Under the pieces are notes generated by a model. That model did no database searches. It had not been told where the DNA came from and worked only from the letters and a program-made list of their open reading frames with translations. The position numbers and the translations under genes were made by a program. From positions 248,001-312,000 of the forward strand of contig NZ_JACRSP010000003.1 of assembly GCF_014384765.1 (NCBI RefSeq): 64,000 nt of DNA. The letters are read 5' to 3'. Of this stretch, positions 8,166-16,542 are shown piece by piece. This stretch comes from Feifania hominis. GTDB taxonomy: Bacteria; Bacillota; Clostridia; Oscillospirales; Feifaniaceae. Numbering within the stretch: position 1 is the first letter of the stretch; each line of letters starts with the position of its first letter.

Positions 8166-9926
8166 ATGACCAAAAATCAGCATGTACTCAAATGGGTCGA
8201 CGAGATGACCGCTCTCGTGAAACCCGCCAAAGTTGTCTGGATCGACGGTTCCGAAGCCCAGCTCGAAGAGCTCAGAAAAGAGGGCACAAAGACCGGCGAG
8301 CTCATCAAACTCAACGAGGAGCTGCTTCCGGGCTGCTACTACCACAGATCCGCTCTCAACGACGTCGCGAGAGTTGAGAACAGAACGCTGATCTGCACCA
8401 CCAGGAAAGAGGAGGCCGGCCCCACCAACAACTGGATGGAGAAAGACGAGGCCTACTCCATGCTGCGCAAGATCTTCGACGGCTGCATGGCCGGACGCAC
8501 GATGTACGTCATCCCCTACTCGATGGGCATCGTCGGCTCGCCCTTTGCCAAGTACGGCGTTGAGATCACCGACAGCATCTACGTCGTCGTGAGCATGGCC
8601 ATCATGACCCGTATGGGCAATGAGGTCTGGGACGCGCTCGGCGACAGCGACGACTGGGTCCGCGGCCTGCACTCCAAGTGCGAGCTCGACGAGGAGAAGA
8701 GATACATCGCCCACTTCCCGGAGGACAACACCATCTGGTCGTGCAACTCCGGCTACGGCGGCAACGTCCTGCTCGGCAAGAAGTGCTTCGCGCTGCGCAT
8801 CGCCTCCGCGCAGGGCCGCAGAGAGGGCTGGATGGCTGAGCACATGCTCATCCTCGGCATTGAGAACCCGCAGGGTGAGACCAAGTACATCGCCGCTGCG
8901 TTCCCGTCTGCCTGCGGCAAGACCAACCTCGCCATGCTGATTCCGCCGGAGGGCTACCGCAAGGCCGGCTACAAGGTCTGGTGTGTCGGCGACGACATCG
9001 CCTGGCTGAGAATCGGACCGGACGGCCGCCTGTGGGCCATGAACCCCGAGAACGGCTTCTTCGGCGTCGCGCCCGGCACGAGTGAGAAGACCAACTTCAA
9101 CGCTCTGCAGTCGACCAAGAAGAATTCCATCTTCACCAACGTCGTGCTCAATCTCGACAACAACACCGTCTGGTGGGAGGGCATGGACAAGAATCCGCCC
9201 GAGAACGCGCTCGACTGGAAAGGCAATCCCTGGAACGGCAAGACCTCGACCGAAAAGGGCGCCCATCCGAACAGCCGCTTCACCGCACCGGCGATCAACT
9301 GCCCCTGCATCTCCAAGGAGTTCAACAACCCCCAGGGTGTGCCGATCTCTGCGATCGTCTTCGGCGGCAGAAGAGCCAAGACCGCTCCCCTGGTCTACGA
9401 ATCCCGCAACTGGCAGCACGGCGTCTTCGTCGGCTCCATCATGGCCTCTGAGACCACCGCTGCGGCGGCGGGCGCCGTCGGCGTTGTGCGCCGCGACCCG
9501 ATGGCCATGATTCCGTTCTGCGGCTACAACATGGGCGACTACTTTGCCCACTGGCTCGAGATGGGCAAGAAGATTCCGAATCCGCCGAAGATCTTCAACG
9601 TCAACTGGTTCCGCCTCGACGACGAGGGTCACTTCATCTGGCCGGGCTTCGGCGACAACATGAGAGTTCTCATGTGGATGCTCGACCGCTGCGAGGGCAA
9701 GGTCGGCGCGGATGAGACCGCCATCGGCTTTGAGCCCAAGCCCGAGGACATCAACATCGAGGGCCTCGACGGCGTCACCATCGACACCATCAAGGAGCTT
9801 CTGTCGGTCGACAAGGAGCACTGGAAAGAGGACGTCAAGAACATCAAGGAGTTCTATGCGAAATTCGACCGTCTCCCCAAGGAGATGGAGGAGGAGCTCG
9901 CCATCCTCGAGAAGAACCTCGCCTAA
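8166..9926 (+). CDS. pckG: Phosphoenolpyruvate carboxykinase, GTP-dependent
   Basis: Interconverts oxaloacetate plus GTP with phosphoenolpyruvate plus GDP and CO2. The 586-residue length and sequence match the GTP family rather than the ATP family: kinase-specific P-loop FPSACGKTNLAM (about 246-257), the NTP-binding stretch MNPENGFFGVAPGT (about 292-305), and FGGRRAKTAPLVYE (about 398-411). In an anaerobic fermenter it may run in the carboxylating direction towards oxaloacetate. It has its own promoter, a perfect AGGAGG nine bases before the ATG, and a strong terminator, so it is a single-gene unit and looks highly expressed. Confidence 0.96.
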   Translation: MTKNQHVLKWVDEMTALVKPAKVVWIDGSEAQLEELRKEGTKTGELIKLNEELLPGCYYHRSALNDVARVENRTLICTTRKEEAGPTNNWMEKDEAYSMLRKIFDGCMAGRTMYVIPYSMGIVGSPFAKYGVEITDSIYVVVSMAIMTRMGNEVWDALGDSDDWVRGLHSKCELDEEKRYIAHFPEDNTIWSCNSGYGGNVLLGKKCFALRIASAQGRREGWMAEHMLILGIENPQGETKYIAAAFPSACGKTNLAMLIPPEGYRKAGYKVWCVGDDIAWLRIGPDGRLWAMNPENGFFGVAPGTSEKTNFNALQSTKKNSIFTNVVLNLDNNTVWWEGMDKNPPENALDWKGNPWNGKTSTEKGAHPNSRFTAPAINCPCISKEFNNPQGVPISAIVFGGRRAKTAPLVYESRNWQHGVFVGSIMASETTAAAAGAVGVVRRDPMAMIPFCGYNMGDYFAHWLEMGKKIPNPPKIFNVNWFRLDDEGHFIWPGFGDNMRVLMWMLDRCEGKVGADETAIGFEPKPEDINIEGLDGVTIDTIKELLSVDKEHWKEDVKNIKEFYAKFDRLPKEMEEELAILEKNLA

Positions 9927-9936
9927 GAGAAACCCG

Positions 9937-9968
9937 AAAGAGCGCGGCAGACGCCGCGCTCTTTTTTT
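9937..9968 (+). terminator. Rho-independent terminator of pckG
   Basis: Twelve-base-pair stem AAAGAGCGCGGC/GCCGCGCTCTTT with a four-base loop, followed by a run of Ts, starting 11 bases after the pckG stop. Confidence 0.92.
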
Positions 9969-10218
9969 CTTGCGCAAGAAAAGCAGCCCCACTCAGCGGG
10001 GCCGCCCGTAAGAGTATGCGGTTGGCAGACTGTTTCACCGCGCCTTGAGGCTCAGCCAGTATCAGCCCCTTATGGATTAGTTCAGACCACCCGTATAACG
10101 GGTGGTCTGAACTTTTCATTTATGCTATAATAGCAGATATGCCAATGCCGCGGGACTCTGCCGCCCGTGCGGGGCCGGAAAAGGCAACGCCCTGTGGCGC
10201 TCCGTTCGGGATTCATGC
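9969..10218. other. Gene-free gap with one long hairpin
   Basis: No credible gene. The notable structure is a perfect 14-bp inverted repeat, GTTCAGACCACCCG/CGGGTGGTCTGAAC (10080-10112), with a five-base loop and TTTTC after it. It could be a terminator, but no plus-strand gene ends nearby after the pckG terminator. A partial TATAATAGC at about 10125 resembles the first arm of the palindromic repeat that starts at 10219. Confidence 0.6.
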
Positions 10219-10635
10219 TATAATAGCCGCAGAGCGGCTATTATATGGAATTCAGGCCGTTTTTCTCGCCCCTTTCGGGGCAACCGAAAAACATGGCCAC
10301 ATGATACCATGATCGCTGCGCGCCCATGGTATCATAACCGCAGAGCGGCTATTATATGGAATTCAGGCCGTGCTCTCGCCCCTTTCGGGGCAAGTCCCTG
10401 CGGGACGGCAAGTCCCTGCGGGACGGCAAGTCCCTGCGGGACGGCAAGTCCCTGCGGGACGGCAAGTCCCTGCGGGACGGCAAGCCCCTGCGGGACGGCA
10501 AGTCCCTGCGGGACGGCAAATCCCTGCGGGACGGCAGGCCCCTGCGGGACGGCAAGCCCCTGCGGGACGGCAGGCCCCTGCGGGACGGCAAGCCCCTGCG
10601 GGCTGGCGAGAACATGGCCGCAGGGGATCATAACA
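10219..10635. repeat. Second cluster of the palindromic repeat, with expanded core
   Basis: First unit: outer inverted repeat TATAATAGCCGC/GCGGCTATTATA (10219-10245), a GCCCC-TTTC-GGGGC hairpin (about 10268-10281), and a perfect 11-bp inverted repeat ATGATACCATG/CATGGTATCAT (10301-10335). The second unit begins at 10336 with CCGCAGAGCGGCTATTATA. Its middle part is replaced by a 12-copy tandem array (listed separately), and it ends in a degraded third arm near 10625. It lies between pckG and the dnaD-like gene. Confidence 0.85.
10391..10606. repeat. Minisatellite: 12 x 18 bp, each unit a small hairpin
   Basis: Twelve head-to-tail 18-base units. The first five are identical to CAAGTCCCTGCGGGACGG; later ones vary mainly at positions 3-5 (CAAGCCCC, CAAATCCC, CAGGCCCC). 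Each contains the inverted repeat GTCCC-TGC-GGGAC, so the array is a chain of 12 short stem-loops. The unit length is a multiple of three, which creates spurious long repeated ORFs on both strands. One isolated copy of the same unit lies at 26637-26654. Confidence 0.95.
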
Positions 10636-10710
10636 GGAAAGCGGCTCACAGCCGCACAGCCCCGTGGCCGCCATGGGACACCGGAGCAAACAGAGAACAA
10701 GGGGTAGACA

Positions 10711-11664
10711 ATGGGAATCCGATTCCGCTTTGAAAACAGAAACAACTTCTTTCTCGTGCCGAACGCCGTGGTCGACCGGCATCTGGGCGAGCTCACCCTC
10801 GGGGAGCTGCGGGTGCTTTTGTATCTGCTGCGCAATCCCGCCTGCACGGAGGAAAATGAGCTTTGCCGGGCGCTCTCCATGAGCCGGGAAGAGATCGGCC
10901 AGCAGGTCTGCGCGCTTGTGGAGCGGGAGATTTTCACCCTCACAGACGGCGTGGTGACCTTAAACCCGCTTCTGCCCTGCCAGGACGCGCCAACTGAGCG
11001 AAAGCCCGCGCGGCGCAGCTACACCCAGCGCGATATTGAGACCGCCATGGAGCGCGACCCCCATCTGCGCGGCGCGTTTCAGGAGATTCAGAAGAAATTT
11101 GACAAGCCCCTCTCGCCGACCGAGTGCGAGGTGCTCTACTCGGTGATGGACTACTACGGCTTTTCGCCGGAGCTTGTCTATGTGCTGGCGGACTATGTCG
11201 TCGGCGAGGGCAGGCGCAGCGTGCGGTATCTGGAGAAGGTGGCGGCCGACTGGAACGACCGGGGCATCCGAACGCTCGAGGCGGCCGAGGACTACATCGA
11301 GCAGCAGCACGCCCGCCGCTCCTACGAGGGCATGGTCAAGCGCGTGTTCGGCATCAGCGGGCGCAATCTGACGACCAGAGAGAAGAACTTCATCCGCCAG
11401 TGGAAAGACGAGTTCGGCTTCGGGGAGGAGATGATCCTCGCGGCCTTTGAAACCGGCGTGGACCGCACGGGAAAAATGGCCTTTGCCTACATCAACAAGA
11501 TTCTCGCCAGCTGGCACGAAAAGGGCTACCGCACGCCCGACGACTGCAAAAAAGAGAAAAACCCCAGGCGCAAGGGGCCGCCCGAGACCGAGCACAGCTT
11601 TGACATGGATGAGCTTGAGCAGTGGGCGTTTCAGGTGACCTACGGATCGGAGAGTGAGAAGTAA
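10711..11664 (+). CDS. DnaD/DnaB-like primosome protein
   Basis: A 317-residue protein with an N-terminal winged-helix-like region (about 1-90, including GELRVLLYLLRNP) and two DnaD/DnaB2-type helical domains: about 110-185 (LSPTECEVLYSVMDYYGFSP) and about 195-275 (EKNFIRQWKDEFGFGEEMI, then AFAYINKILASWHEKG). The second domain ends in the typical YINKIL..W pattern. In Firmicutes such proteins take part in restart or initiation of replication by helping load the helicase. It overlaps the next gene, a DnaC-like ATPase, by one base (TAATG), so the pair is translationally coupled and probably works together. Confidence 0.87.
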   Translation: MGIRFRFENRNNFFLVPNAVVDRHLGELTLGELRVLLYLLRNPACTEENELCRALSMSREEIGQQVCALVEREIFTLTDGVVTLNPLLPCQDAPTERKPARRSYTQRDIETAMERDPHLRGAFQEIQKKFDKPLSPTECEVLYSVMDYYGFSPELVYVLADYVVGEGRRSVRYLEKVAADWNDRGIRTLEAAEDYIEQQHARRSYEGMVKRVFGISGRNLTTREKNFIRQWKDEFGFGEEMILAAFETGVDRTGKMAFAYINKILASWHEKGYRTPDDCKKEKNPRRKGPPETEHSFDMDELEQWAFQVTYGSESEK

Positions 11665-12662
11665 TGGCCTACCAGAGAGAGGTGTACCGCGCGGTCGAGG
11701 AGCAGTTCGCCGCCCGCCGCCGCGAGAATGAGAGCGAGCGCCAGCGCAGAAAGGACGAGGTCTACGCAAAGCTGCCCCGCCTGCGCGAGATTGAGCGGGA
11801 GATTGCGCAGACGTCGATTGCCCTGACGCGCACCATTCTGCGCGGCGGCCCCGTCAAGGAGACGGTCAAAAAGATCAAAGAGAGCAACATGGCGCTTCGC
11901 GCCGAGCGAACCGAGCTGCTCGCGGAGCTGTCGCTGCCCTACGACTACCTTGATGTAAAGCCCCACTGCCGCCGGTGCGGCGACGAGGGCTTTGTCGGGG
12001 GCAGGATGTGCGGCTGCTTTGCGCGCGAGCTCAAAAAGGCGGCCTATGAGATGTCGAACCTCGGCGGTGCGCTCAGGGACCAGAGCTTTAAAAATTTCAA
12101 GCTCGACTACTACTCGGATGAGGCCAAAGTCACCGACGGCAAGCTCACCGAGCGCGAGCTGATGAGCAAAAATTACGAGACGGTCAAAAAGTTTGCCGAG
12201 GGCTTTGACACCGACCGCATGCTCGGGCTGCTCTTCTTCGGCGGGCCGGGGCTCGGCAAGACCCACCTCTCGACCGCGGTGGCGCGCGAGCTGATCGACA
12301 GCGGCCACTCGGTGGTCTATGAGACCGCGCCCGACATCTTTGCAAAGTACGAGCGCGAGCGCTTCGGCCGCCTCGACCAGCCGGGGGATCTCGACCAGTA
12401 CGAGCAGACCGATCTTCTGATTGTGGACGATCTCGGCACGGAGTTTTCGTCGCCCTTTGTGCAGTCGGTGTTCTTCTCGCTGGTAAACTCGCGCATGATT
12501 CACGGCAGGAAGACGATCGTCAGCACCAACCTCGCCCTCAAGGACCTGTCGGTGCGCTATGGGGAGAAGATCATCTCGCGCATCTTCGGGGAATTCGGCA
12601 TGCTCCACTTCGTGGGCACGGATGTGCGCGCCCAGAAGCGGCGCGGCCAGACGAGGAGGTAG
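11664..12662 (+). CDS. DnaC/DnaI-like helicase-loader ATPase
   Basis: A 332-residue AAA+ ATPase. The N-terminal 100 residues are charged and probably coiled coil, followed by a cysteine cluster CRRCGDEGFVGGRMCGC (about 102-118) that could bind zinc, as in DnaI and many DnaC-like loaders. The C-terminal ATPase domain has Walker A GGPGLGKTHL (about 193-202) and Walker B LLIVDDLGTE (about 252-261). Coupling to the dnaD-like gene supports a role in loading the replicative helicase. Phage-type loaders look similar, but no phage gene is nearby, so I take it as the chromosomal loader. Confidence 0.88.
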   Translation: MAYQREVYRAVEEQFAARRRENESERQRRKDEVYAKLPRLREIEREIAQTSIALTRTILRGGPVKETVKKIKESNMALRAERTELLAELSLPYDYLDVKPHCRRCGDEGFVGGRMCGCFARELKKAAYEMSNLGGALRDQSFKNFKLDYYSDEAKVTDGKLTERELMSKNYETVKKFAEGFDTDRMLGLLFFGGPGLGKTHLSTAVARELIDSGHSVVYETAPDIFAKYERERFGRLDQPGDLDQYEQTDLLIVDDLGTEFSSPFVQSVFFSLVNSRMIHGRKTIVSTNLALKDLSVRYGEKIISRIFGEFGMLHFVGTDVRAQKRRGQTRR

Positions 12663-12666
12663 CGGC

Positions 12667-13014
12667 ATGGCGACCATTGTGCTCAGAGGCCGCGGCGACC
12701 TGTCGCGAATTGCAGACGGTCTGCTGGAGGGTGTGCTTGCAAACGGCATGAGCTGTGAGCTCGTCGAACAGACCGAGCGGACCGTGGGCGACGCGCGCAT
12801 CGCCTTTCTGGTCTTTGAAAAGTTCTACTACCGCGCCTCCAACCGCCTGAGCCTGTCGGCGCTGCTCATCGAGCAGGGCGGTGTGATCGACGCGACGCTC
12901 GTCGGCGCGGGCGGCGGCCAGGGGCCGCTGCTGCGATTCGACTGGGGCAGCGAGGAAAACTTCGCCGGCGTCGGCGCCGAGGTTCTCGAGGGCCTCGGCT
13001 TCACACGGGTTTAG
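12667..13014 (+). CDS. DUF6054 family protein
   Basis: A 115-residue, acidic, soluble protein of unknown function that resembles DUF6054 proteins of clostridia (pattern FEKFYYRASNRLSLSALL). ATG 12667 follows GAGGAGGTAGCGGC; an upstream in-frame ATG lies inside the loader gene. The glycine-rich stretch VGAGGGQGPLLRFDWG is the likely central loop. No signal peptide or membrane segment. It is four bases after the loader gene and ten before the metallo-hydrolase, so it sits in the same transcript. Confidence 0.7.
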   Translation: MATIVLRGRGDLSRIADGLLEGVLANGMSCELVEQTERTVGDARIAFLVFEKFYYRASNRLSLSALLIEQGGVIDATLVGAGGGQGPLLRFDWGSEENFAGVGAEVLEGLGFTRV

Positions 13015-13024
13015 GGGGCGGCGT

Positions 13025-13810
13025 ATGAGAGTCAGCGTACTCATGGAGAATACAGCGGCCCGCGAGGGCTTTCTCACCGAGCACGGGCTGAGCCTCTTCC
13101 TCGAGGGGAACGGGCGGCGCGTGCTCTTTGACATGGGGGCGTCGGGCGGCTTTGCCGACAATGCGCGCCGGCTCGGCGTACCGCTCGACAGGGTGGATTT
13201 CGCCGTGCTCTCCCATGGGCACTACGACCACGGCGGCGGGCTTGCGCGCTTCTTTCAGGAGAATGCCGCAGCGCCGGTCTACGCAAACGAACACGCCTTT
13301 GAGCAGTACCGCTCGGGCAGCGGCCGCGACATCGGCGTGCCGCGGCCCCGGCAGGCGCACAGGGTGGTCCCCGTGGGCGACGACCGGGAGCTCGGGTATG
13401 GCTTTTCGCTTCACACCGGCAACCGGCTGCCGCGCGAATTTGAGACCGACGCCTTTGGGCTCTGTGCGGTGCGCGCGGGCGCGGTGGTGACCGACGACTT
13501 CTGTCACGAGCAGTACCTCGTCGTGGAGCAGGACGGCCGCCGCCTGGTGTTCAGCGGCTGCTCCCACAAGGGGGTCTTCAACATACTGCGCTGGTTTCAG
13601 CCCGACGTGTTTGTCGGGGGCTTTCACTTCATGGAGATCGACCCGGCGCAGGGGGTACAGCGGCTGGACGAGGCGGCGCGGCTTCTGCTGGAGTTTCCCA
13701 CGGTCTACTACACCTGCCACTGCACGGGGCTCGCGCAGTATGACCGGCTGCGCGAGCGCATGGGAGAGCGGCTGCACTACCTCGCGGCGGGGGATGAGAT
13801 CGCCGTCTGA
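13025..13810 (+). CDS. Metallo-beta-lactamase-fold hydrolase
   Basis: A 261-residue MBL-fold enzyme. The zinc motif H-x-H-x-D-H is present as SHGHYDHGGG (about 62-71), followed by the later ligands FSGCSHKG (about 177-184) and YTCHCTG near the C-terminus. The pattern fits the subfamily annotated as dihydropterin-aminobenzene-phosphate synthase-like or RNase J-unrelated MBL proteins; the substrate cannot be inferred. Last gene of the dnaD-like operon, ended by a bidirectional terminator. Confidence 0.83.
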   Translation: MRVSVLMENTAAREGFLTEHGLSLFLEGNGRRVLFDMGASGGFADNARRLGVPLDRVDFAVLSHGHYDHGGGLARFFQENAAAPVYANEHAFEQYRSGSGRDIGVPRPRQAHRVVPVGDDRELGYGFSLHTGNRLPREFETDAFGLCAVRAGAVVTDDFCHEQYLVVEQDGRRLVFSGCSHKGVFNILRWFQPDVFVGGFHFMEIDPAQGVQRLDEAARLLLEFPTVYYTCHCTGLAQYDRLRERMGERLHYLAAGDEIAV

Positions 13811-13821
13811 CTGGTAAAAGA

Positions 13822-13853
13822 AAAAGGGCCGGCCCCTCGGGGCCGGCCCTTTT
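13822..13853. terminator. Bidirectional terminator
   Basis: Fifteen-base-pair stem AAAAGGGCCGGCCCC/GGGGCCGGCCCTTTT with a two-base loop. It separates the convergent MBL gene and GH18/SLH gene and has an A-run on one side and a T-run on the other. Confidence 0.9.
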
Positions 13854-13856
13854 GCG

Positions 13857-15617
13857 CTATTTTGTCTCGAGAATGGTCTGCCAGATGTTGTAGTAGATCG
13901 GGCGGGAGGCGGGGTCCTCGTACTGGGGCACAAGTCCCAGCCGCCAGACCGAGACGCCCGTCACGCCGAACATGCGCGCGAGCGCGAGCTTATCCGAGAC
14001 GCTGCGGCTGTCCTCGTACCAGACGAGGTTGTCGGTGCTGTCGGTTGAATCGTAGTAGGTGATATAGGGGTTGCGGTAGCGCTCGGAGTAGTTCATCTGC
14101 GTGTTGGAGCTGATCAGGCGCGCGTAGAGATTGGCCGCGGTGGGGTGCATGGCCGTGTTGCGGATCACCTTGCCGTTTTGCAGCATCCAGCCGGTGGAGT
14201 CGATGCTCACGGCGAGCGCCACCTTGGAGATGTTGTCCGCCCCGACGCCGGTTTGGGGGTCGGTGATGGCCTTGAGGGCGTAGTAGACGTCGTCAAACGG
14301 GGTGACCGGCGTCGTGGTGTAGCCGGCCGCCATCAGCGAGCTGGACAGGGTGTCGGCGGCGTAGTCGTGCGCCATGAGAATGATGCGGTCGGCCACCGCG
14401 CCGATGGCGGGGTAGTCGTAGGCGTCGTAGTAGGCGAGATTGTTCTTCCAGACCGGGTGGACGGCGACGGTGAGCTGCAGATCACCCGGCTCGAGCGCCG
14501 CGTGAAGCTCCTGCAAAAAGAGGGTGAAGCCCTCTTTGAGGGCCGAGCCTTTCATCAGCTCAAAGTCGATGGTGACGCCGCCGTAGTAGGGCGCGCCCGC
14601 CGCCGTCCTGCGGCCGAGCTCCGAGAGAATGGCGTCTACCGCCTCGGTGCGGCGCTCGGCGCTGAGCAGAATCGCGGCGCAGGGGTTCGACGCGCTGCCG
14701 TCCTCGAGGGTGACCTTGGTGCCGGCGCTCATGTAGACGCTCAGATTGGCGAGCGCCCCGGCCCCGGCCGCGAGATCGACCGCTGTGTCGGCCGCGGCGG
14801 GAACGGCGAACTCGTTGCTGTTTTTGGTGGTGGTGTTGAGGCTGACGCCGTCGGCCGCGCTGAACTCGAGGCGGCTCCACCCGAACGAGACGGCGTCAAG
14901 ATCGGCGATCAGCTCCCGCTGGGAGTAGGAGGACAGCGCGTAGAACGCATGCAGCCACTCGGTGTTGGAGTGGGTGCGGTCATACAGGCGCACCGCCATG
15001 GCCGCGGCCTCCTCGCGCCGCGCGTACCCGGCGGGCTGGAACGTGGTGGGGGTGACGCCGTTGATGATGCCGAAGTCGTAGGCGAGGGTGATGTGGCCCG
15101 GGTAATTTGTCACGTCGGTGAACGGGTGGCCGAACGAGACGGCGTTGCCGGCAAGGGTCTCATAGCCGAGCGCGCGCACGAGCATGACGGCCATCTCCTC
15201 GCGGGTGATGTACTCCTCGGGGCGAAACGAGGTCGAATCTCTGAGCACGGCGCCGTGGGCGACCGCGGTCTCGACGTCGTCGTAGTACCAGCTCGTCGGG
15301 CGGCAGTCGGCAAAGGAGGGGGTGACGACGATCTCGCGCTCCCAGCCGAACAGGCGCGTGAGCATGGCGACGAATTCGCTGCGCTTGACGTTCTGGCCGA
15401 AGCCGAACAGCTGCGCCTCGCTGTCGACGCCGTTGACAATCCCGAGAGCGGTTGCGCGCTCGATGACGTCGACCGCCCAGTTTCCGGCGGGCACATCCCG
15501 GTAGCTCGACTCGGCGACGGGGGGCTCGTCCGTATCCACGGCGAGCGCGCCGAGCGGCGGCAGAAGACCCGCGACAAGGCACAGGGCAAGACAGAGCGAA
15601 AAGAGACGTCGTTTCAT
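13857..15617 (-). CDS. Secreted SLH-domain glycoside hydrolase family 18 protein
   Basis: Exported, wall-anchored protein of 586 residues. Start is ATG 15617 (MKRRLFSLCLALCLVAG) after AGGAGGGA; longer readings lack a signal peptide. Signal peptide about 1-25, then three SLH repeats (about 35-205: PAGNWAVDVIERATALGIV, FADCRPTSWYYDDVETAVAHG, FTDVTNYPGHITLAYDFGII) for binding secondary wall polymer. A GH18-like barrel follows (about 215-586), with YYGGVTIDFELM holding the catalytic glutamate of D-x-D-x-E and a C-terminal VSVWRLG. Such proteins act on chitin or peptidoglycan glycan strands; the true substrate is open. Confidence 0.87.
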   Translation of the reverse strand: MKRRLFSLCLALCLVAGLLPPLGALAVDTDEPPVAESSYRDVPAGNWAVDVIERATALGIVNGVDSEAQLFGFGQNVKRSEFVAMLTRLFGWEREIVVTPSFADCRPTSWYYDDVETAVAHGAVLRDSTSFRPEEYITREEMAVMLVRALGYETLAGNAVSFGHPFTDVTNYPGHITLAYDFGIINGVTPTTFQPAGYARREEAAAMAVRLYDRTHSNTEWLHAFYALSSYSQRELIADLDAVSFGWSRLEFSAADGVSLNTTTKNSNEFAVPAAADTAVDLAAGAGALANLSVYMSAGTKVTLEDGSASNPCAAILLSAERRTEAVDAILSELGRRTAAGAPYYGGVTIDFELMKGSALKEGFTLFLQELHAALEPGDLQLTVAVHPVWKNNLAYYDAYDYPAIGAVADRIILMAHDYAADTLSSSLMAAGYTTTPVTPFDDVYYALKAITDPQTGVGADNISKVALAVSIDSTGWMLQNGKVIRNTAMHPTAANLYARLISSNTQMNYSERYRNPYITYYDSTDSTDNLVWYEDSRSVSDKLALARMFGVTGVSVWRLGLVPQYEDPASRPIYYNIWQTILETK

Positions 15618-15697
15618 AAAAATCCCTCCTGACAGATGATACTTCTTAGACGAGAGACGCCCACCGGTTTGTTGCGAAAGAGCACAAAATTCCGCAA

Positions 15698-16531
15698 TTA
15701 TTTCAGACCCTGCTCCCGGGCGTAGAAGAACAGGTACTGCTGCGCGATGCCGCCGTGGGGAGAGAAGCGGCCCGCGTCGATCTCGCCGCCGTAGAGGCGG
15801 TCGATGGCGCGGGCGATCCACACGTCGACGGGAAAGGCGTCGAGCCGGTTCGCGCCGAAGAGCAGCACGCAGTTTGCCACCTTTTCACCGACGCCGCGAA
15901 TCTTCATCAGCTCCGCTTTGGCCTGCTCATAGGGGGCCTCGCGCACGAGCTCGAGCGACACCTCGCCGCGCGCGAGCTTTTCAACGGCATCGGCGACATA
16001 GCGCGCGCGAAAACCCGCGCGGAGAGGCTCGAGCTCCTGCGCCGTGACGCCCGCAAGCGCGCCGGGCGTCGGAAAGGCGTGATAGGGCCCGCACGGGCCC
16101 TCAAGGCGGGGGCCGAAGTGTTCGCACAGGGCCTCGACGATCTTTTTGATGCGGGGGATGTTGTTGTTCTGCGAGAGAATGAAAGTGACAAGCGCCTCGA
16201 AGAGGTCCTGGCGCAGCACCCGCACGCCGCCCGCGCAGCGGCAGGCCTCGGCCATGACCGGGTCGCCCGCCGAGAGCGCGCGCTTGATGGCGCCGTAGTC
16301 GCGCGCGAGATCGAAGTAGCGGGTGAGAAAGTCGATGTCCTGCGCCGCCGCCTCGCCGTGTAAAAAAAGACTGCTCCCCCGCTGGGAGAGCAGATAGCAC
16401 CGCGCGCCCGCGCAGACGCGAAAGGCCCCGCCGCGCTCCTCAAAGCGGAAGCACTGGCCGGAGTGCAGCGTCTGCGCGAGGTCAAAATCGGCATACGAGC
16501 CGATACAGGTTGTATTTATTGCGATATTCAT
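15698..16531 (-). CDS. ogg: 8-oxoguanine DNA glycosylase (OGG1 type)
   Basis: Removes oxidised guanine and cuts the strand by beta-elimination. The 277-residue protein is of the OGG1 type found in clostridia: N-terminal domain (TLHSGQCFRFEE at about 22-33), FILSQNNNIPRIKKIVEAL (about 116-134), then the helix-hairpin-helix KIRGVGEKVANC with the catalytic lysine and FPVDVWIARA with the catalytic aspartate. Eleven bases separate its start from the end of rex, so the two may share a transcript, which would tie a repair enzyme to redox control. Confidence 0.9.
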   Translation of the reverse strand: MNIAINTTCIGSYADFDLAQTLHSGQCFRFEERGGAFRVCAGARCYLLSQRGSSLFLHGEAAAQDIDFLTRYFDLARDYGAIKRALSAGDPVMAEACRCAGGVRVLRQDLFEALVTFILSQNNNIPRIKKIVEALCEHFGPRLEGPCGPYHAFPTPGALAGVTAQELEPLRAGFRARYVADAVEKLARGEVSLELVREAPYEQAKAELMKIRGVGEKVANCVLLFGANRLDAFPVDVWIARAIDRLYGGEIDAGRFSPHGGIAQQYLFFYAREQGLK

Positions 16532-16542
16532 AACAGTTTGTA

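Noticed and set aside
8136..9992. 618-codon reverse-strand open frame
   Set aside because: Antisense shadow of pckG, which is unmistakable on the other strand.
10391..10606. CRISPR array
   Set aside because: Units are contiguous with no unique spacers and no cas gene is present.
10309..10943. Repeat proteins reading through the 18-base array (several frames, both strands)
   Set aside because: The unit length is a multiple of three, so all frames stay open; no ribosome site and no conserved protein. Treated as non-coding.
14145..15632. 495-codon plus-strand open frame
   Set aside because: Antisense shadow of the GH18/SLH gene, which has a signal peptide and clear domains.
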